Assembly: GCA_903919145.1 (NCBI GenBank)
Contig: CAIXGW010000309.1
Span: forward strand, 1-47,307
DNA from: an uncultured Myxococcales bacterium
GTDB lineage: Bacteria; Myxococcota_A; UBA9042
DNA length: 47,307 bases
Direction of reading: 5' to 3'
The notes beneath the pieces were generated by a model, which was given only the letters and a program-made list of their open reading frames with translations, did not search any database and was not told where the DNA came from. Position numbers and translations under genes: made by a program. Below are positions 20,682 through 29,849 of the stretch, in pieces; within the stretch, counting starts at the first letter, position 1, and each line of letters starts with the position of its first letter.

Positions 20682-22772
20682 GTGGCTCACTGTGCATTGC
20701 CGTACCGTATTCTCTGCGCCGTGGTGCCGACCCTGCTAGCTGCAGTGCTGCCGGCGTGCGGCCAGTCAGAGACCGCCGCCAGCGCCAAAACCTCTGGAGA
20801 TGCAAGCCAGTCTGACGGAGGCGCTGATGCCGGCCCTGCGGATGCCGCTGCCGATACCGCACCCCAAGACGGCTCTGCCCAGGGCCCTGGCGATGCGACG
20901 GCTGCGGTTCCTCTGCCGCCCCAAGACTGCGACGACCTGATGGAGTCCGGCTGCGCGCTGCCGTGGCCGTCCAACCTGTACCTGGTGCCAGACAAGACGC
21001 GCAAGACCGGGCATGTGCTGGCATTTGGCGCCAAGACGCTGCCTATGGACGTCAACAACCTGCGCATCCGTCCCGATGAGTATCGGCAGCTGGACGGCTA
21101 CTCGGTTGGCACGCAACTGCTGCTGAAGTGGAAGGATCTCGACGCAGCGGGCCTGCCGGGCGAGGCAAGTCTCGCTCAGTCTCTGGATGCGGGCGCGGCG
21201 CTGGTGCTGCTGGAGCTGGATGCCGCCGGCAAGGTGGCGCGCAAGGTGCCGTGGTTTGCTGAGACCGATCAGACCGAGCCAGTGGCCGGCGAGCGCACGC
21301 TGATTGTCCGCCCGGCCGAGATCCTCAAGCCGGCTACCCGCTATGTGGTCGGCGTGCGCGGCCTCAAGACCAAGGATGGCAAGGCGATTGCGCCCTCCGC
21401 AGCCTTTGTGGCGCTGCGAGACGGCAAGACCGCGGGGACGGCCAACGCCGCCCGCCAGCAGCGCTTTGACGAGCTGCTCGCCTCGCTGCAGGGCCAGGGA
21501 TGGGCCAAGGACTCGCTGATTTTGGCTTGGGATTTTGTGACCAACAGCCACCAAGCGCTGCACGGCCGCCTGCTGTCGATGCGCGACCAGATGTTTCAGG
21601 CAATTGGCGAGCAGGGCCCGCCGCTGACCGTGACCAGCGTGGTCGAATTCACCAAGGCCCAAGACAAGAACATTGCGCTGGAGATCCACGGCACCTTCCA
21701 AGTGCCTAATTTTCTTGCACCACGCGGCGAGTTCTTCCACCGCCTGAATGCAGGACCCAGTGGCATGCCGGCTCCGATCGGCACCATCGACAGGCCCTTT
21801 GAAGTCCGCGTGCCGCGGTCTGCGCTGTCCGGCAAGCCCCATGGCCTTGTGCAGTACGGTCACGGCTTGAATGGCAGCTACATGGAAGTCGAGGCCGACT
21901 ACAACGGCGACATTGCCAACACCCACGACCTCATCTTCTACTCAAGCTACTGGACGGGGATGAGCGAGAAAGACGTCCCGGCGATCTTCATGCTGATTCA
22001 AGACATGAGCGAGTTCTCTGTCATGCCTGACCGGCTGCACCAGGGCATGGTCGAGTTCCTGGCCCTGCAGCGCGCCATGAAGATGCGCTTTGCCGATTTG
22101 CCTGAGGTCAAGAAATACGCGATCAAGGTCAATAAGAATGAGATGTTCTACTCTGGCATCTCTCAGGGCGGCATCTACGGCGGGGTGATTGCGGCGCTCT
22201 CCAAAGACATCGAGCGCTTCCACCTGGGGGTGCCGGGCAACAACTACTCGACACTGCTGCAGCGGTCCACCGATTTTGAGATGTTCTTTGGCATGGTGGC
22301 CGGCAATTTTCCCGCGCCGACCGACCAGCTGGTTCTGCTTGCCACCATCCAGCTGCTGTGGGACCAGGTCGACCCCGCCACCTGGTATCGGTATATCGAC
22401 ACCGAGCCTCTGCCCGGCAACTCCAAGCATCAGGTGCTGCTGGTGCCGGCCAAGGGCGACTATCAGGTGTCGGTGATGACCAACGAAATCGCCGCGCGCA
22501 GTGGGTTTGGCTTTGAAATCATGAAGAACTACGGGGCGCCGGTCTTTGGCGTGACCGAAAAGGCCTATCCCCACCAGGGCAGCGCCATTGTGCTGTACGA
22601 CCACGGCAATCCGTGGCCAGTGCCCGGCAACCTGCCGCCGCTGCACGACGCCCTGGGGGATCCCCACGGCAAGCCGCGCAAGCTCGCCCACCACCAGGCG
22701 CAGATGGTCCACTTTCTGCGCACCGGCGAGGTCAAGGATTTCTGCGGTGGCGACGGCTGCACGCCCTACTAG
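20682..22772 (+). CDS. Lipoprotein with alpha/beta-hydrolase fold, extracellular-lipase-like
   Basis: A 696-residue lipoprotein: signal peptide and lipobox in TLLAAVLPACGQSE (Cys about 26), then an Asp/Ala/Gly linker to about residue 75. ALPWPSNLYLVPDKTRKTGH resembles the N-terminal PFPxDLxxxxDxxTxx segment of Pla-1/cef-type bacterial virulence lipases. The hydrolase part has an oxyanion-type VQYGHGLNGS (about 390) and a nucleophile elbow G-I-S-Q-G in MFYSGISQGGIYGGVIAAL (about 490). It probably hydrolyses a lipid or ester at the cell surface; the substrate is unknown. Start is GTG 20682 with AAGGGGG upstream. Its TAG stop lies in the CTAG at one end of repeat D. Confidence 0.78.
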   Translation: MAHCALPYRILCAVVPTLLAAVLPACGQSETAASAKTSGDASQSDGGADAGPADAAADTAPQDGSAQGPGDATAAVPLPPQDCDDLMESGCALPWPSNLYLVPDKTRKTGHVLAFGAKTLPMDVNNLRIRPDEYRQLDGYSVGTQLLLKWKDLDAAGLPGEASLAQSLDAGAALVLLELDAAGKVARKVPWFAETDQTEPVAGERTLIVRPAEILKPATRYVVGVRGLKTKDGKAIAPSAAFVALRDGKTAGTANAARQQRFDELLASLQGQGWAKDSLILAWDFVTNSHQALHGRLLSMRDQMFQAIGEQGPPLTVTSVVEFTKAQDKNIALEIHGTFQVPNFLAPRGEFFHRLNAGPSGMPAPIGTIDRPFEVRVPRSALSGKPHGLVQYGHGLNGSYMEVEADYNGDIANTHDLIFYSSYWTGMSEKDVPAIFMLIQDMSEFSVMPDRLHQGMVEFLALQRAMKMRFADLPEVKKYAIKVNKNEMFYSGISQGGIYGGVIAALSKDIERFHLGVPGNNYSTLLQRSTDFEMFFGMVAGNFPAPTDQLVLLATIQLLWDQVDPATWYRYIDTEPLPGNSKHQVLLVPAKGDYQVSVMTNEIAARSGFGFEIMKNYGAPVFGVTEKAYPHQGSAIVLYDHGNPWPVPGNLPPLHDALGDPHGKPRKLAHHQAQMVHFLRTGEVKDFCGGDGCTPY

Positions 22773-22910
22773 GAGCCCACACCCCAAGGTGGTTTCGGGT
22801 GGCGAAACAGCGGTGGTTTGCGGTGCGGAAAGAGACCAAGGGGTAGCAGCCAAGACCTGGGAACAACAACCCGTTGTAACCCGGATCGAATTAGCGGTCT
22901 GGAGTGCTAG
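22769..22910 (-). repeat. Double-hairpin 3'-end repeat, locus D (diverged)
   Basis: 142 bp bounded by CTAG at both ends (22769-22772 and 22907-22910), between two convergent genes. Shared blocks are ACCCCAAGG, GTTTCG-GGTGG-CGAAAC (perfect 6-bp inner stem, differing from locus C but still paired), GTGGTTTGCGGTGCGGAAAG, AGCCAAGACCTGGGAACAA, AACCCGGATCGAATTAGCGG. Module 2 outer and inner stems are partly eroded. One CTAG holds the lipase-like gene's stop; the other end is 15 bp from the nucleotidase stop. Confidence 0.8.
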
Positions 22911-22925
22911 CCGCCACGGCAGCGG

Positions 22926-24428
22926 CTACATGTCGTGGGGCAGGGTGCCGCGCGGGCTGCGCAGGAACACAAAGGGCGTGGCCAGCAGCAGGTTGCCCAC
23001 CCGCGACGTGTAGACATCGGCGTGGCTCTCTACCATTCGCGCAAACAGGCTCTTGTCATTGCCGGTGCGCATGATGAGGCCCCAGTGCTTGTTGTGCAGG
23101 GCGCCCGACTCGGCCACCAGCGGCCCGATCTCGGCATCCAGCTCTAGCAGCCGCTCTCTGACGATGTTGGCCAGCTCAGACAGCCGCGGGGCCTGATCCT
23201 GCGGCACTGTGGGGCCGTGGCCGGTGCGTTGGCGCTGTCTCAGGTTGCGCAGCTGGCTGAAGGCGTGCTCCAGGCGAGCCTTGTCGGCCATCAAGGCGCT
23301 CAAGCGTTGCTGCTGGGGCTGCCAGGCCTCCAGCGCCAGGATTTCCTCTTCCAGCTCGCGGATGATCGCCACCGTCCGCCACTGCTGCAGCTTCTTGGAC
23401 TGGTGGACATCGCTGAGCATGTGGTCCCCCACGTAAGCGATCTGATCGCCGTCCAGGCCCAGGCTGCGCTCTACCACCACCGCCGATCCGCCGTAGTAGA
23501 CTTGGCCTTCGGCAAGGTTGTCGTTGCAGGGCCTCAGCAGGCCGTCGTCGCTCATGACTTCGTACAAGGGATTGTTACCGGTAAAGAAAGACGGCTTGCG
23601 GCTGGACACCACAATCAGCGCAAACAGGTCGCGCCACTGCACGCCGGGCGGCAGAAAGCGGTCAAAGGCGTAGCTCATCATGGCCTTGGTGTAGGACCAC
23701 TCGCTGTTGGTGATGAGCAGCAGCTTCTTGCCGGACTCGCGCTGATCCAGCAGGGCCAGCGGCAGCTCTGGGTCGAGATCGACGTACAAGTCGGGGCGGG
23801 CCAGGATCTCTGCCTTGAGCTGGCCCTCCAGGTGCGCGCGGTCCAGGGTGTGGCGCACCCGCCGGTACAGCTCTTCGTAGCCCAGCACGCCCGGCAGCAC
23901 TCCCTGGTCCAGCAGGTCGACCAGCTGCACGTACATGCAACCTTCGCTGATCTCAAACAGCGTGTTGAGGAACATCCAGCGGCCGGTGTCGGCCAGATCG
24001 ACCAGCGTGCGGTTGTAGACCTCTCGCAGCTGCTCTTGGGTCATGGGGCGGGTGCCGTGGGCGGCCTGCTTGATGTAGCCAAAGCGGTTGGCTTTGACCA
24101 GGTTGCCCAGCCGCTTGTCAATGATCAGGCCGCGGATGACGCTCTGGCTGTCAAACTCCAGCCCCGCCACCGGCCAGCCCTGGGCCTCCAGCCGCTGCCG
24201 CAGGTGGGCATAGGCGCGCCCCTCCCAGGCGTGGACGTGATAGTGGACCAGCGTGTAGTCCATGTCGTAGCCAATCGCCTTGATAGAGCGCAGGTTCAAG
24301 GTGCGGTTGCAGAACAGCTGGCGGTGGCGCGGCGCGTCGCCAAAGTGCGCGGCAATGGCAGCGGCGTCAGCACCGTAGAGGTCTGCGATAGTGGGCAGGG
24401 CGGCAAGGTCGGTCTCAGGCTGGGTCAT
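22926..24428 (-). CDS. HAD-superfamily 5'-nucleotidase (IG family)
   Basis: A 500-residue cytoplasmic phosphatase of the group that includes eukaryotic cytosolic purine 5'-nucleotidase II. HAD motifs: I, IKAIGYDMDYTLVHYHVHAW (nucleophile and acid Asp); II, KKLLLITNSEWSYTKAMM; III, VSSRKPSFFTGNNPLYEV (Lys); IV, IAYVGDHMLSDVHQSKKL. After motif IV there is a helical region (about 375-445) likely to form a coiled coil. It should dephosphorylate nucleoside monophosphates; exact substrates are not evident. Start ATG 24428 has GGAG 8-9 bases upstream. It is divergent from the serine acetyltransferase gene and convergent with the lipase-like gene across repeat D. Confidence 0.9.
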   Translation of the reverse strand: MTQPETDLAALPTIADLYGADAAAIAAHFGDAPRHRQLFCNRTLNLRSIKAIGYDMDYTLVHYHVHAWEGRAYAHLRQRLEAQGWPVAGLEFDSQSVIRGLIIDKRLGNLVKANRFGYIKQAAHGTRPMTQEQLREVYNRTLVDLADTGRWMFLNTLFEISEGCMYVQLVDLLDQGVLPGVLGYEELYRRVRHTLDRAHLEGQLKAEILARPDLYVDLDPELPLALLDQRESGKKLLLITNSEWSYTKAMMSYAFDRFLPPGVQWRDLFALIVVSSRKPSFFTGNNPLYEVMSDDGLLRPCNDNLAEGQVYYGGSAVVVERSLGLDGDQIAYVGDHMLSDVHQSKKLQQWRTVAIIRELEEEILALEAWQPQQQRLSALMADKARLEHAFSQLRNLRQRQRTGHGPTVPQDQAPRLSELANIVRERLLELDAEIGPLVAESGALHNKHWGLIMRTGNDKSLFARMVESHADVYTSRVGNLLLATPFVFLRSPRGTLPHDM

Positions 24429-24506
24429 TCACGGGCTCCAAGGCTAGGGGCGGAGAGGGCAGCGTACGCAAATCCGTAGCGACGTCAAACACCAGCCGGC
24501 CAAGCG

Positions 24507-24534
24507 TTGCAGGGCTTGCGAGGCGGCGTACAAT
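24507..24534 (+). promoter_or_regulatory. Sigma-70-type promoter of the serine acetyltransferase gene
   Basis: TTGCAG (24507-24512), 16-bp spacer, TACAAT (24529-24534, five of six consensus bases). Transcription would start near 24541, giving a leader of about 47 nt before ATG 24588. This is the best promoter match in the window. Confidence 0.6.
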
Positions 24535-24587
24535 TGCCGACAGTGTTGCGCCACCGCAGCCGCCTGCAGACTGCCCCAAGGAAGACG

Positions 24588-25526
24588 ATGAGCCCGTCCA
24601 ACCGGTCCCGAGCAAGCAATTTCAGCACTTTGGGCAGTGTGACCGATGCCTTGTGCTCCGCCCAGAGCGATCTGCTGGCCGGCCGCGATGCCCACCACCG
24701 CCTGCTGCTGCCCAGCCGCGACGTGCTGGTGGCCCTGGTGGCGCAGCTGCGCTCGGTGCTGTTTCCCGGCTACTTCAGCGACTGGGATCTCTCTGCGGAA
24801 AGCCTGCACTTCTACGTCGGTGCAACACTGGACCAAGTGGTGCACACCCTGCACGATCAGCTGCAGCGCGGCTTGTGCCTGCAGTGCGCCGACCCCAGCA
24901 GCCCAAGCTGCGACTGCGAAGACCACGCCTGGCGCATCGCCCGCACCTTCCTGGAGCGTCTGCCCGCAGTGCGAGACGTCCTGGCCACCGATGTTCAGGC
25001 CGCCTATGAGGGCGACCCCGCCGCCACCGGCCTTGGCGAAATCATTTTTTCCTACCCGGGCTTGCAGGCCATCATCGCCTATCGCCTTGCCCACGAGCTG
25101 CACCTGCTGGGCGCGCCGTTGATTCCGCGCATCATCACCGAGCACGCCCACAGCGTGACGGGCATCGACATCCACCCGGGAGCGACGATTGGCAGCCACT
25201 TCTTCATCGATCACGGCACCGGCGTCGTCATCGGCGAGACCTGCATCATCGGCAAGCGGGTGCGCATCTACCAGGGGGTGACCCTGGGCGCCAAGAGCTT
25301 TCCGCTAGACGAGCACGGCAAGCCCATCAAGGGCATCCCGCGCCACCCCATTGTCGAAGACGGCGTCATCATCTACGCCGGCGCCACCGTGCTGGGCCGC
25401 ATCACCATTGGCGCCGACTCCAGCATTGGCGGCAACGTCTGGCTGACCCGCAGCCTGCCCCCCGGCAGCTCCGTCACCCAGTCCAAGGCGACCACCGTCG
25501 TTTTTGAAGAAGGGGCGGGAATCTAG
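24588..25526 (+). CDS. cysE: Serine O-acetyltransferase
   Basis: Makes O-acetylserine from serine and acetyl-CoA, the first step of cysteine synthesis. The 312-residue product has a helical N-terminal domain (DVLATDVQAAYEGDPAATGL, IIFSYPGLQAIIAYRLAHEL) and a left-handed beta-helix with the family signatures ITEHAHSVTGIDIHPGATIG, FFIDHGTGVVIGET, VRIYQGVTLGAKSF and a late GADSSIGGNVWLTRSLPPGS. The arrangement is of the longer SAT type with an extended N-terminal region, not the short E. coli CysE. ATG 24588 is chosen because AAGGAAG lies 3 bases upstream and a promoter lies at 24507-24534. APS reductase elsewhere in the window serves the same pathway. The 106 bp after it hold no feature I recognise. 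Confidence 0.93.
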   Translation: MSPSNRSRASNFSTLGSVTDALCSAQSDLLAGRDAHHRLLLPSRDVLVALVAQLRSVLFPGYFSDWDLSAESLHFYVGATLDQVVHTLHDQLQRGLCLQCADPSSPSCDCEDHAWRIARTFLERLPAVRDVLATDVQAAYEGDPAATGLGEIIFSYPGLQAIIAYRLAHELHLLGAPLIPRIITEHAHSVTGIDIHPGATIGSHFFIDHGTGVVIGETCIIGKRVRIYQGVTLGAKSFPLDEHGKPIKGIPRHPIVEDGVIIYAGATVLGRITIGADSSIGGNVWLTRSLPPGSSVTQSKATTVVFEEGAGI

Positions 25527-25632
25527 AATTTGCTGAGGGTTTGGGGTTAAGCTGCTGTATCTTATGGCTTGATCGTGGATGACGGCCTGTCTGCCCGGCT
25601 TCTTCCAACGCTGCTGAGCCACCCGCCGCCGG

Positions 25633-26166
25633 TCAGTTCTTCTCGGCCAGCACCTTGAGGTTGTCCAGGCCGCTTTCAAAGTCCTTGCCGATCATGGCGT
25701 CCATGTTCATGAACAGGCCCATCAGCTTGCCCGCCAGGCCCATGACTTCTCCGGTCATCTTCCAAGAGACTTTGGTGGCGCTGCCGCTGGGTTCCAGAGA
25801 GAACAGCGTCAGGTTGGTGGTGGCGAAGGGCTCTTGGAATTCAATCTTGATAGAAACCGAATTGCCCGGATCGGCAGCGGTGATGGTCATGCGACCGCTG
25901 CCCACGTCGTCATTGCCTTTCCATTCATAGATGGCGCCGACGCCAGAGGCAGCCCCCGAGTAGGTGCGCTTGAGTTGGGGATCCAGGCGCTCCCAGGGCG
26001 ACCACTTCTCCCAGGCGTGAAAGTCCAACAGCAGGGCCTGCAGCTTGTCAGCCGGTGCCTGGATGGTCTCGCTGCGCACGACTTCAAAGGTGTCGGGTTG
26101 GATGGCCGCATAGGCAACCACGCCCAGGCACAGGACAATCACGGCGGCGGCGATTTTTTTCCACAT
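25633..26166 (-). CDS. Membrane-anchored SRPBCC (START-like) protein
   Basis: The 177-residue product has one N-terminal membrane segment (MWKKIAAAVIVLCLGVVAYA), then a polyketide-cyclase/START-like domain: FEVVRSETIQAPADKLQALL, FHAWEKWSPWERLDPQLKRT, YEWKGNDDVGSGRMTITAAD and VSWKMTGEVMGLAGKLMGLF. These match the SRPBCC proteins that follow a short TM helix in many bacteria; the cavity probably binds a hydrophobic ligand that is unknown. Start ATG 26166 has AGAGGTTG upstream; an in-frame start six codons earlier is less likely. It is convergent with cysE. Confidence 0.83.
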   Translation of the reverse strand: MWKKIAAAVIVLCLGVVAYAAIQPDTFEVVRSETIQAPADKLQALLLDFHAWEKWSPWERLDPQLKRTYSGAASGVGAIYEWKGNDDVGSGRMTITAADPGNSVSIKIEFQEPFATTNLTLFSLEPSGSATKVSWKMTGEVMGLAGKLMGLFMNMDAMIGKDFESGLDNLKVLAEKN

Positions 26167-26560
26167 GGGCAACCTCTGGGGCAACCCTACGTGACATCAG
26201 CGCAAGGCGCAAGCGCGGCCAGGGGGCCAACGGCTGCCTCCCCTGGCTCTGCCGATCAGCTCAGGCGGGGGCCAAAGCGCCGATTCGTCATCCCACTGTC
26301 ACCGGGTGCAGCCTGGCAAGGCCTGGGTTCACCGGATTAGTCTCACAAAAACAAACAAGTGGGGCCAATTCTGCCCAGGGCCGCGTTGGCCGGCGACTTG
26401 AGCCAACCGCCGCTTCGCTCTAGGGTTCGCACTGGCGCGGCCAAGCCTTCCACCGGGGAGGGCAGGCGGCACACGGGGCGGCTCAGCAAGCTGCAGGCTG
26501 ACCGCAGCGGGCCAGCAAGCCAATGAGTCCTGCAAAGTCAACAGGTTCTGGAGGGAAGAG
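26167..26560. other. 394-bp gene-free region before the decaheme cytochrome gene
   Basis: No convincing coding sequence. Possible promoter for the cytochrome gene: TTGAGC (26398-26403), 17-bp spacer, TAGGGT (26421-26426). A weak hairpin, CCGGGT-GCA-GCCTGG, lies near 26308 and recalls the module-2 inner stem of the repeat family, but the flanks do not match. A strong GGAGGGAAG ribosome binding site lies at 26550-26558. Confidence 0.4.
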
Positions 26561-29500
26561 ATGTCCACCACACGACTCTACGCAGTCGGTCAGTTGCTGG
26601 TTCCATTGGCAATGGCTGGCGCTCTGACTGCCTGCGAAGGCGGAGAGGGCCCTGCCGGCTCAGCCGGGCAGAACTGCATCGTCAAAGATGACGGCAACGG
26701 CGCCAAGACCATTACTTGCGGCACCACCACGGTCAGCATCAGCGACGGCAAGGCCGGCACCGATGGCAAGGCCGGCGTCGATGGCAAGGATGGCACCAAC
26801 GGCACGTCGTGCTCGGTCAAGGACAACGGCGACGGCTCCAAGACCATCACCTGCTCTGACGGCACTTCAGCCACTGTGGCCGACGGCAAGGCCGGCACTG
26901 CCGGTGCCGCTGGCGCAGCCGGTGCCAATGGCGCCGATGGCAAGAGCTGCACGGTCAAGGACAACGGCGACAACACCAAGACCGTGACCTGCGGCGACGT
27001 CTCGGTGACCCTCAAAGACGGCGCAGCCGGGGCCGCTGGCACGGCCGGCGCTGATGGCAAGCCCTGCTCGATCAAAGACAACGGCAACGGCACCAAGACC
27101 ATCACCTGCGCCGATGGCACCAATGTCGTCATCACCGACGGCAAGCCCGGCGTCACTGGCCCGGTTGGCCCCGCCGGCGGCAATGTCCGCATCACCGACT
27201 TTCACGGCTCCACCCACCTGCTGACTTCGGGCGAGTACGCCCTGCCAACCAACCCCAAGTACTATGTTGACATGAAGGTGACCAGCGCCACCGCTGATGA
27301 AACCGGCAAGGTCACCGTCAACTTCACCGTCACCAACCCGGCCACCAAGACGCCCGTCACGACCCTGACGCTGGCCAATGACGCCACCACCACGGTGACG
27401 GCTGCCGTAGTCAAGCTGCAGTCGCCCGGCAACGGAGAGAGCTACACCAAGTGGGTGCCGTACTTCTACAGCAAGGCTACCGTCAGCCAGACGGCCAAGT
27501 TTGGCCCGTGGCCGGGCAAAGACGGCGACTCCGCCTGGCAGGCCGGCCGGGTCAACCAGGGCACGCTGACCCACGCGGGCAACGGCGCCTACACGCTGGT
27601 GCTCAAGTACAAGCTTGGCACCCCCAACAACACCGGCGGCCCGGTCATCGCCTACACGGCCGCCGACCGCAAGCTGACCCACCGCGTGTCTCTGATGATG
27701 GGCGGCCACTCTGGCCCCACCGCCGATGCCAACTTTGACTTTGTGCCCGACGGCTCGCCAATGAACGTCACCCGCGACATCGTCAAGACCGAGACCTGCG
27801 AAACCTGCCACAACAAAGATGAATTTCACGGCCACGGCGGCGACCGCCTGACGGTGGAAAACTGCGTGACCTGCCACGACGCCACCACCATCGATCCCCA
27901 GGGCAAGGAAACCGTCGACTTCAAGGTGATGATCCACAAGATCCACGCTGGTGAAGGCGTCGCCAGTATCGCCGGCCCCGACGGCATTGTGTTTGACAAC
28001 CCGGCCACGCCCGCCAACGAGAGCGCCGACAACGGCAGCTACGCCATCTGGGGCAACGGCAACACCAAGCACACCTGGTGGAAAGTCGGCTTCCCGTCGG
28101 TAGAGAGCAACTGCACCAAGTGCCACACCGGCACCGGCAAGAACGTCGACAACTGGAAGACCGTCCCGTCTCGCGCGGCTTGCGGCTCCTGCCACGACAC
28201 GGTCAACTTCAACGACGGCACCAACCACAAAGCGGGCAAGCAGACCGATGACTCCAAGTGCGCCATCTGCCACAGCCCAAGCGGCGTGGAAGAAGCCCAC
28301 GACTGGACCACCAAGGATCCGCGCAACATTTCAGAATTCAACGCCAAGCTCTCTATGAGCGCACCGGCCAACGGCAAGTTCTACGCCAAGGGCGAGGCCC
28401 CGGAAGTCTACGTCGAGCTGACCGACAAGGTGACTGGCAAGCTGCTGGATCACACCACCGTGGTGGAAGACGTGGTGGTGGCCCCGGCGACCGTCGCTGC
28501 AGAAGGCTGCTGGGGCGGCAAGGCCAACGACCCGATTCCGAGCCCGATGCCGGCCAAGTGCGTCGACCGCGACGGCAAGTTCACGACCGTGTCGCTGTTT
28601 GTCCACGGACCGCGCGCCCACCGCGTGCCGGTTCTGACCTCGGCGGCTCGCGTCAAGATCCTCAGCGCCACCACCGGTCCGTGGGACGTCAGCGCCACCG
28701 GCTACCTGCTGGCTGGCAAAGTCGACGGCGGCTCGATGGTTCAATACAAGGACATCACCGGCGGAGACAAGACCTACTCTGGCGTGTTCTCTGTGGACCT
28801 CAGCAAGGGCACCTACGTAGACAAGACCAAGGCCACGGCCGACGAGATTGCCGCCTACATGAACAAGGACGCAGTGTTCGCGGCGCGCGCCATCGCCTAC
28901 GTCGAGACCGGCAAACTGGCGCTGCGCAGCCGCAACCTGGGCAAGATCTACGCCATGCAGCTGACCACCGGCAAGGGCGCCGAGTTCCTGTTTGCCAACG
29001 ACCTGACCGCCAAGGGCCCAGGCAGCTCGACCGCCGGCAACAACCTGGCCAAGCGCGCCAGCGCCGCCAATGACGATCCCAAGGCCAGCCGCACGGCTGA
29101 GAAGCTGACCTACAAGCTCGACCCGGTGGACGATCTGCAGCCGGGCACCTACATCGTCTCGGTCGAGATTGCCGACGGCGGCCGCATCGACGGCAACAAC
29201 TACCGCACCCCCACCGTTGGCAAGATCACCTTCAACGTCAACCGCGACACCGAAGAGCCGCTGGTGGCCGACAGCTGCAACGCCTGCCACCAGAACAGCG
29301 AAGGCAAGGGCTTCATCCTCGACTTCTCTCGTCACAACAAGATCTTTGACGATGCTGCGCTCGACACCTGCGGTGCCTGCCACGACTATCAGCCGCAGAA
29401 CGTGGTCGGCGACTTTACCGGTGCCCGGCCGATCTCCAAGCGCGTCCACGCCATCCACTTTGGCAGCAGCCTGAACTACCCGCTGCAGACCGTCTGGTAC

Positions 29501-29746
29501 GCCAACGGCGACCCGATTGCCGGCCGCAACTGGGACATCACTTTCCCGCAGGATGTCCGCAACTGCGAGACCTGCCACAGCGCCAAAACGTCTGGGTCTT
29601 GGAAGACCAACCCCAACCGCCTGGCCTGCTGGGGCTGCCACGACTCCGACTCGGCGCAGGCCCACATGAAGCTGATGGCCTACGACCCGACTCCCGCCGA
29701 TCCGTTCAGCGGCGACGAGGAAGAGGCCTGCAAGTCCTGCCACTGA
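26561..29746 (+). CDS. OmcA/MtrC-family decaheme c-type cytochrome lipoprotein with N-terminal repeat array
   Basis: A 1061-residue predicted outer-surface lipoprotein (lipobox AGALTACEGGEG, Cys about 25). It has exactly ten CxxCH motifs: five at about residues 412-571 (CETCH, CVTCH, CTKCH, CGSCH, CAICH) and five at about 906-1061 (CNACH, CGACH, CETCH, CWGCH, CKSCH, the last at the very end). This 5 + 5 split with beta-rich domains before each set is the OmcA/MtrC plan, so electron exchange with minerals or other extracellular acceptors is likely. Residues 30-205 are unusual: four copies of a C-x-V-K-D-N-G-x(3)-K-T-I-T-C unit joined by DGKAG/GAAGAAG collagen-like links. No MtrA- or MtrB-like gene lies in the window. 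Confidence 0.92.
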   Translation: MSTTRLYAVGQLLVPLAMAGALTACEGGEGPAGSAGQNCIVKDDGNGAKTITCGTTTVSISDGKAGTDGKAGVDGKDGTNGTSCSVKDNGDGSKTITCSDGTSATVADGKAGTAGAAGAAGANGADGKSCTVKDNGDNTKTVTCGDVSVTLKDGAAGAAGTAGADGKPCSIKDNGNGTKTITCADGTNVVITDGKPGVTGPVGPAGGNVRITDFHGSTHLLTSGEYALPTNPKYYVDMKVTSATADETGKVTVNFTVTNPATKTPVTTLTLANDATTTVTAAVVKLQSPGNGESYTKWVPYFYSKATVSQTAKFGPWPGKDGDSAWQAGRVNQGTLTHAGNGAYTLVLKYKLGTPNNTGGPVIAYTAADRKLTHRVSLMMGGHSGPTADANFDFVPDGSPMNVTRDIVKTETCETCHNKDEFHGHGGDRLTVENCVTCHDATTIDPQGKETVDFKVMIHKIHAGEGVASIAGPDGIVFDNPATPANESADNGSYAIWGNGNTKHTWWKVGFPSVESNCTKCHTGTGKNVDNWKTVPSRAACGSCHDTVNFNDGTNHKAGKQTDDSKCAICHSPSGVEEAHDWTTKDPRNISEFNAKLSMSAPANGKFYAKGEAPEVYVELTDKVTGKLLDHTTVVEDVVVAPATVAAEGCWGGKANDPIPSPMPAKCVDRDGKFTTVSLFVHGPRAHRVPVLTSAARVKILSATTGPWDVSATGYLLAGKVDGGSMVQYKDITGGDKTYSGVFSVDLSKGTYVDKTKATADEIAAYMNKDAVFAARAIAYVETGKLALRSRNLGKIYAMQLTTGKGAEFLFANDLTAKGPGSSTAGNNLAKRASAANDDPKASRTAEKLTYKLDPVDDLQPGTYIVSVEIADGGRIDGNNYRTPTVGKITFNVNRDTEEPLVADSCNACHQNSEGKGFILDFSRHNKIFDDAALDTCGACHDYQPQNVVGDFTGARPISKRVHAIHFGSSLNYPLQTVWYANGDPIAGRNWDITFPQDVRNCETCHSAKTSGSWKTNPNRLACWGCHDSDSAQAHMKLMAYDPTPADPFSGDEEEACKSCH

Positions 29747-29779
29747 TAGAGCGTTGTTGAGCCAAGCTTGACGCAGAAT

Positions 29780-29828
29780 GCCGCCCCGCCACACCCTCTG
29801 CGTGTGCGGGGCGGCGTTCCTGCCTTTT
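29780..29828 (+). terminator. Rho-independent terminator after the cytochrome gene
   Basis: GCCGCCCCGC then ACAC (with one bulged C) pairs with GTGT then GCGGGGCGGC (29780-29815), giving a 14-bp GC-rich stem, followed by a short T-rich run (CCTTTTCC) about 8 nt later. The T-run is imperfect. Confidence 0.65.
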
Positions 29829-29849
29829 CCTGCCGCGCGAGAGCTGTCT

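Noticed and set aside
26305..26340. Possible sixth copy of the double-hairpin repeat
   Set aside because: Only a short CCGGGT-GCA-GCCTGG stem is similar; the outer stems and flanking blocks are absent.
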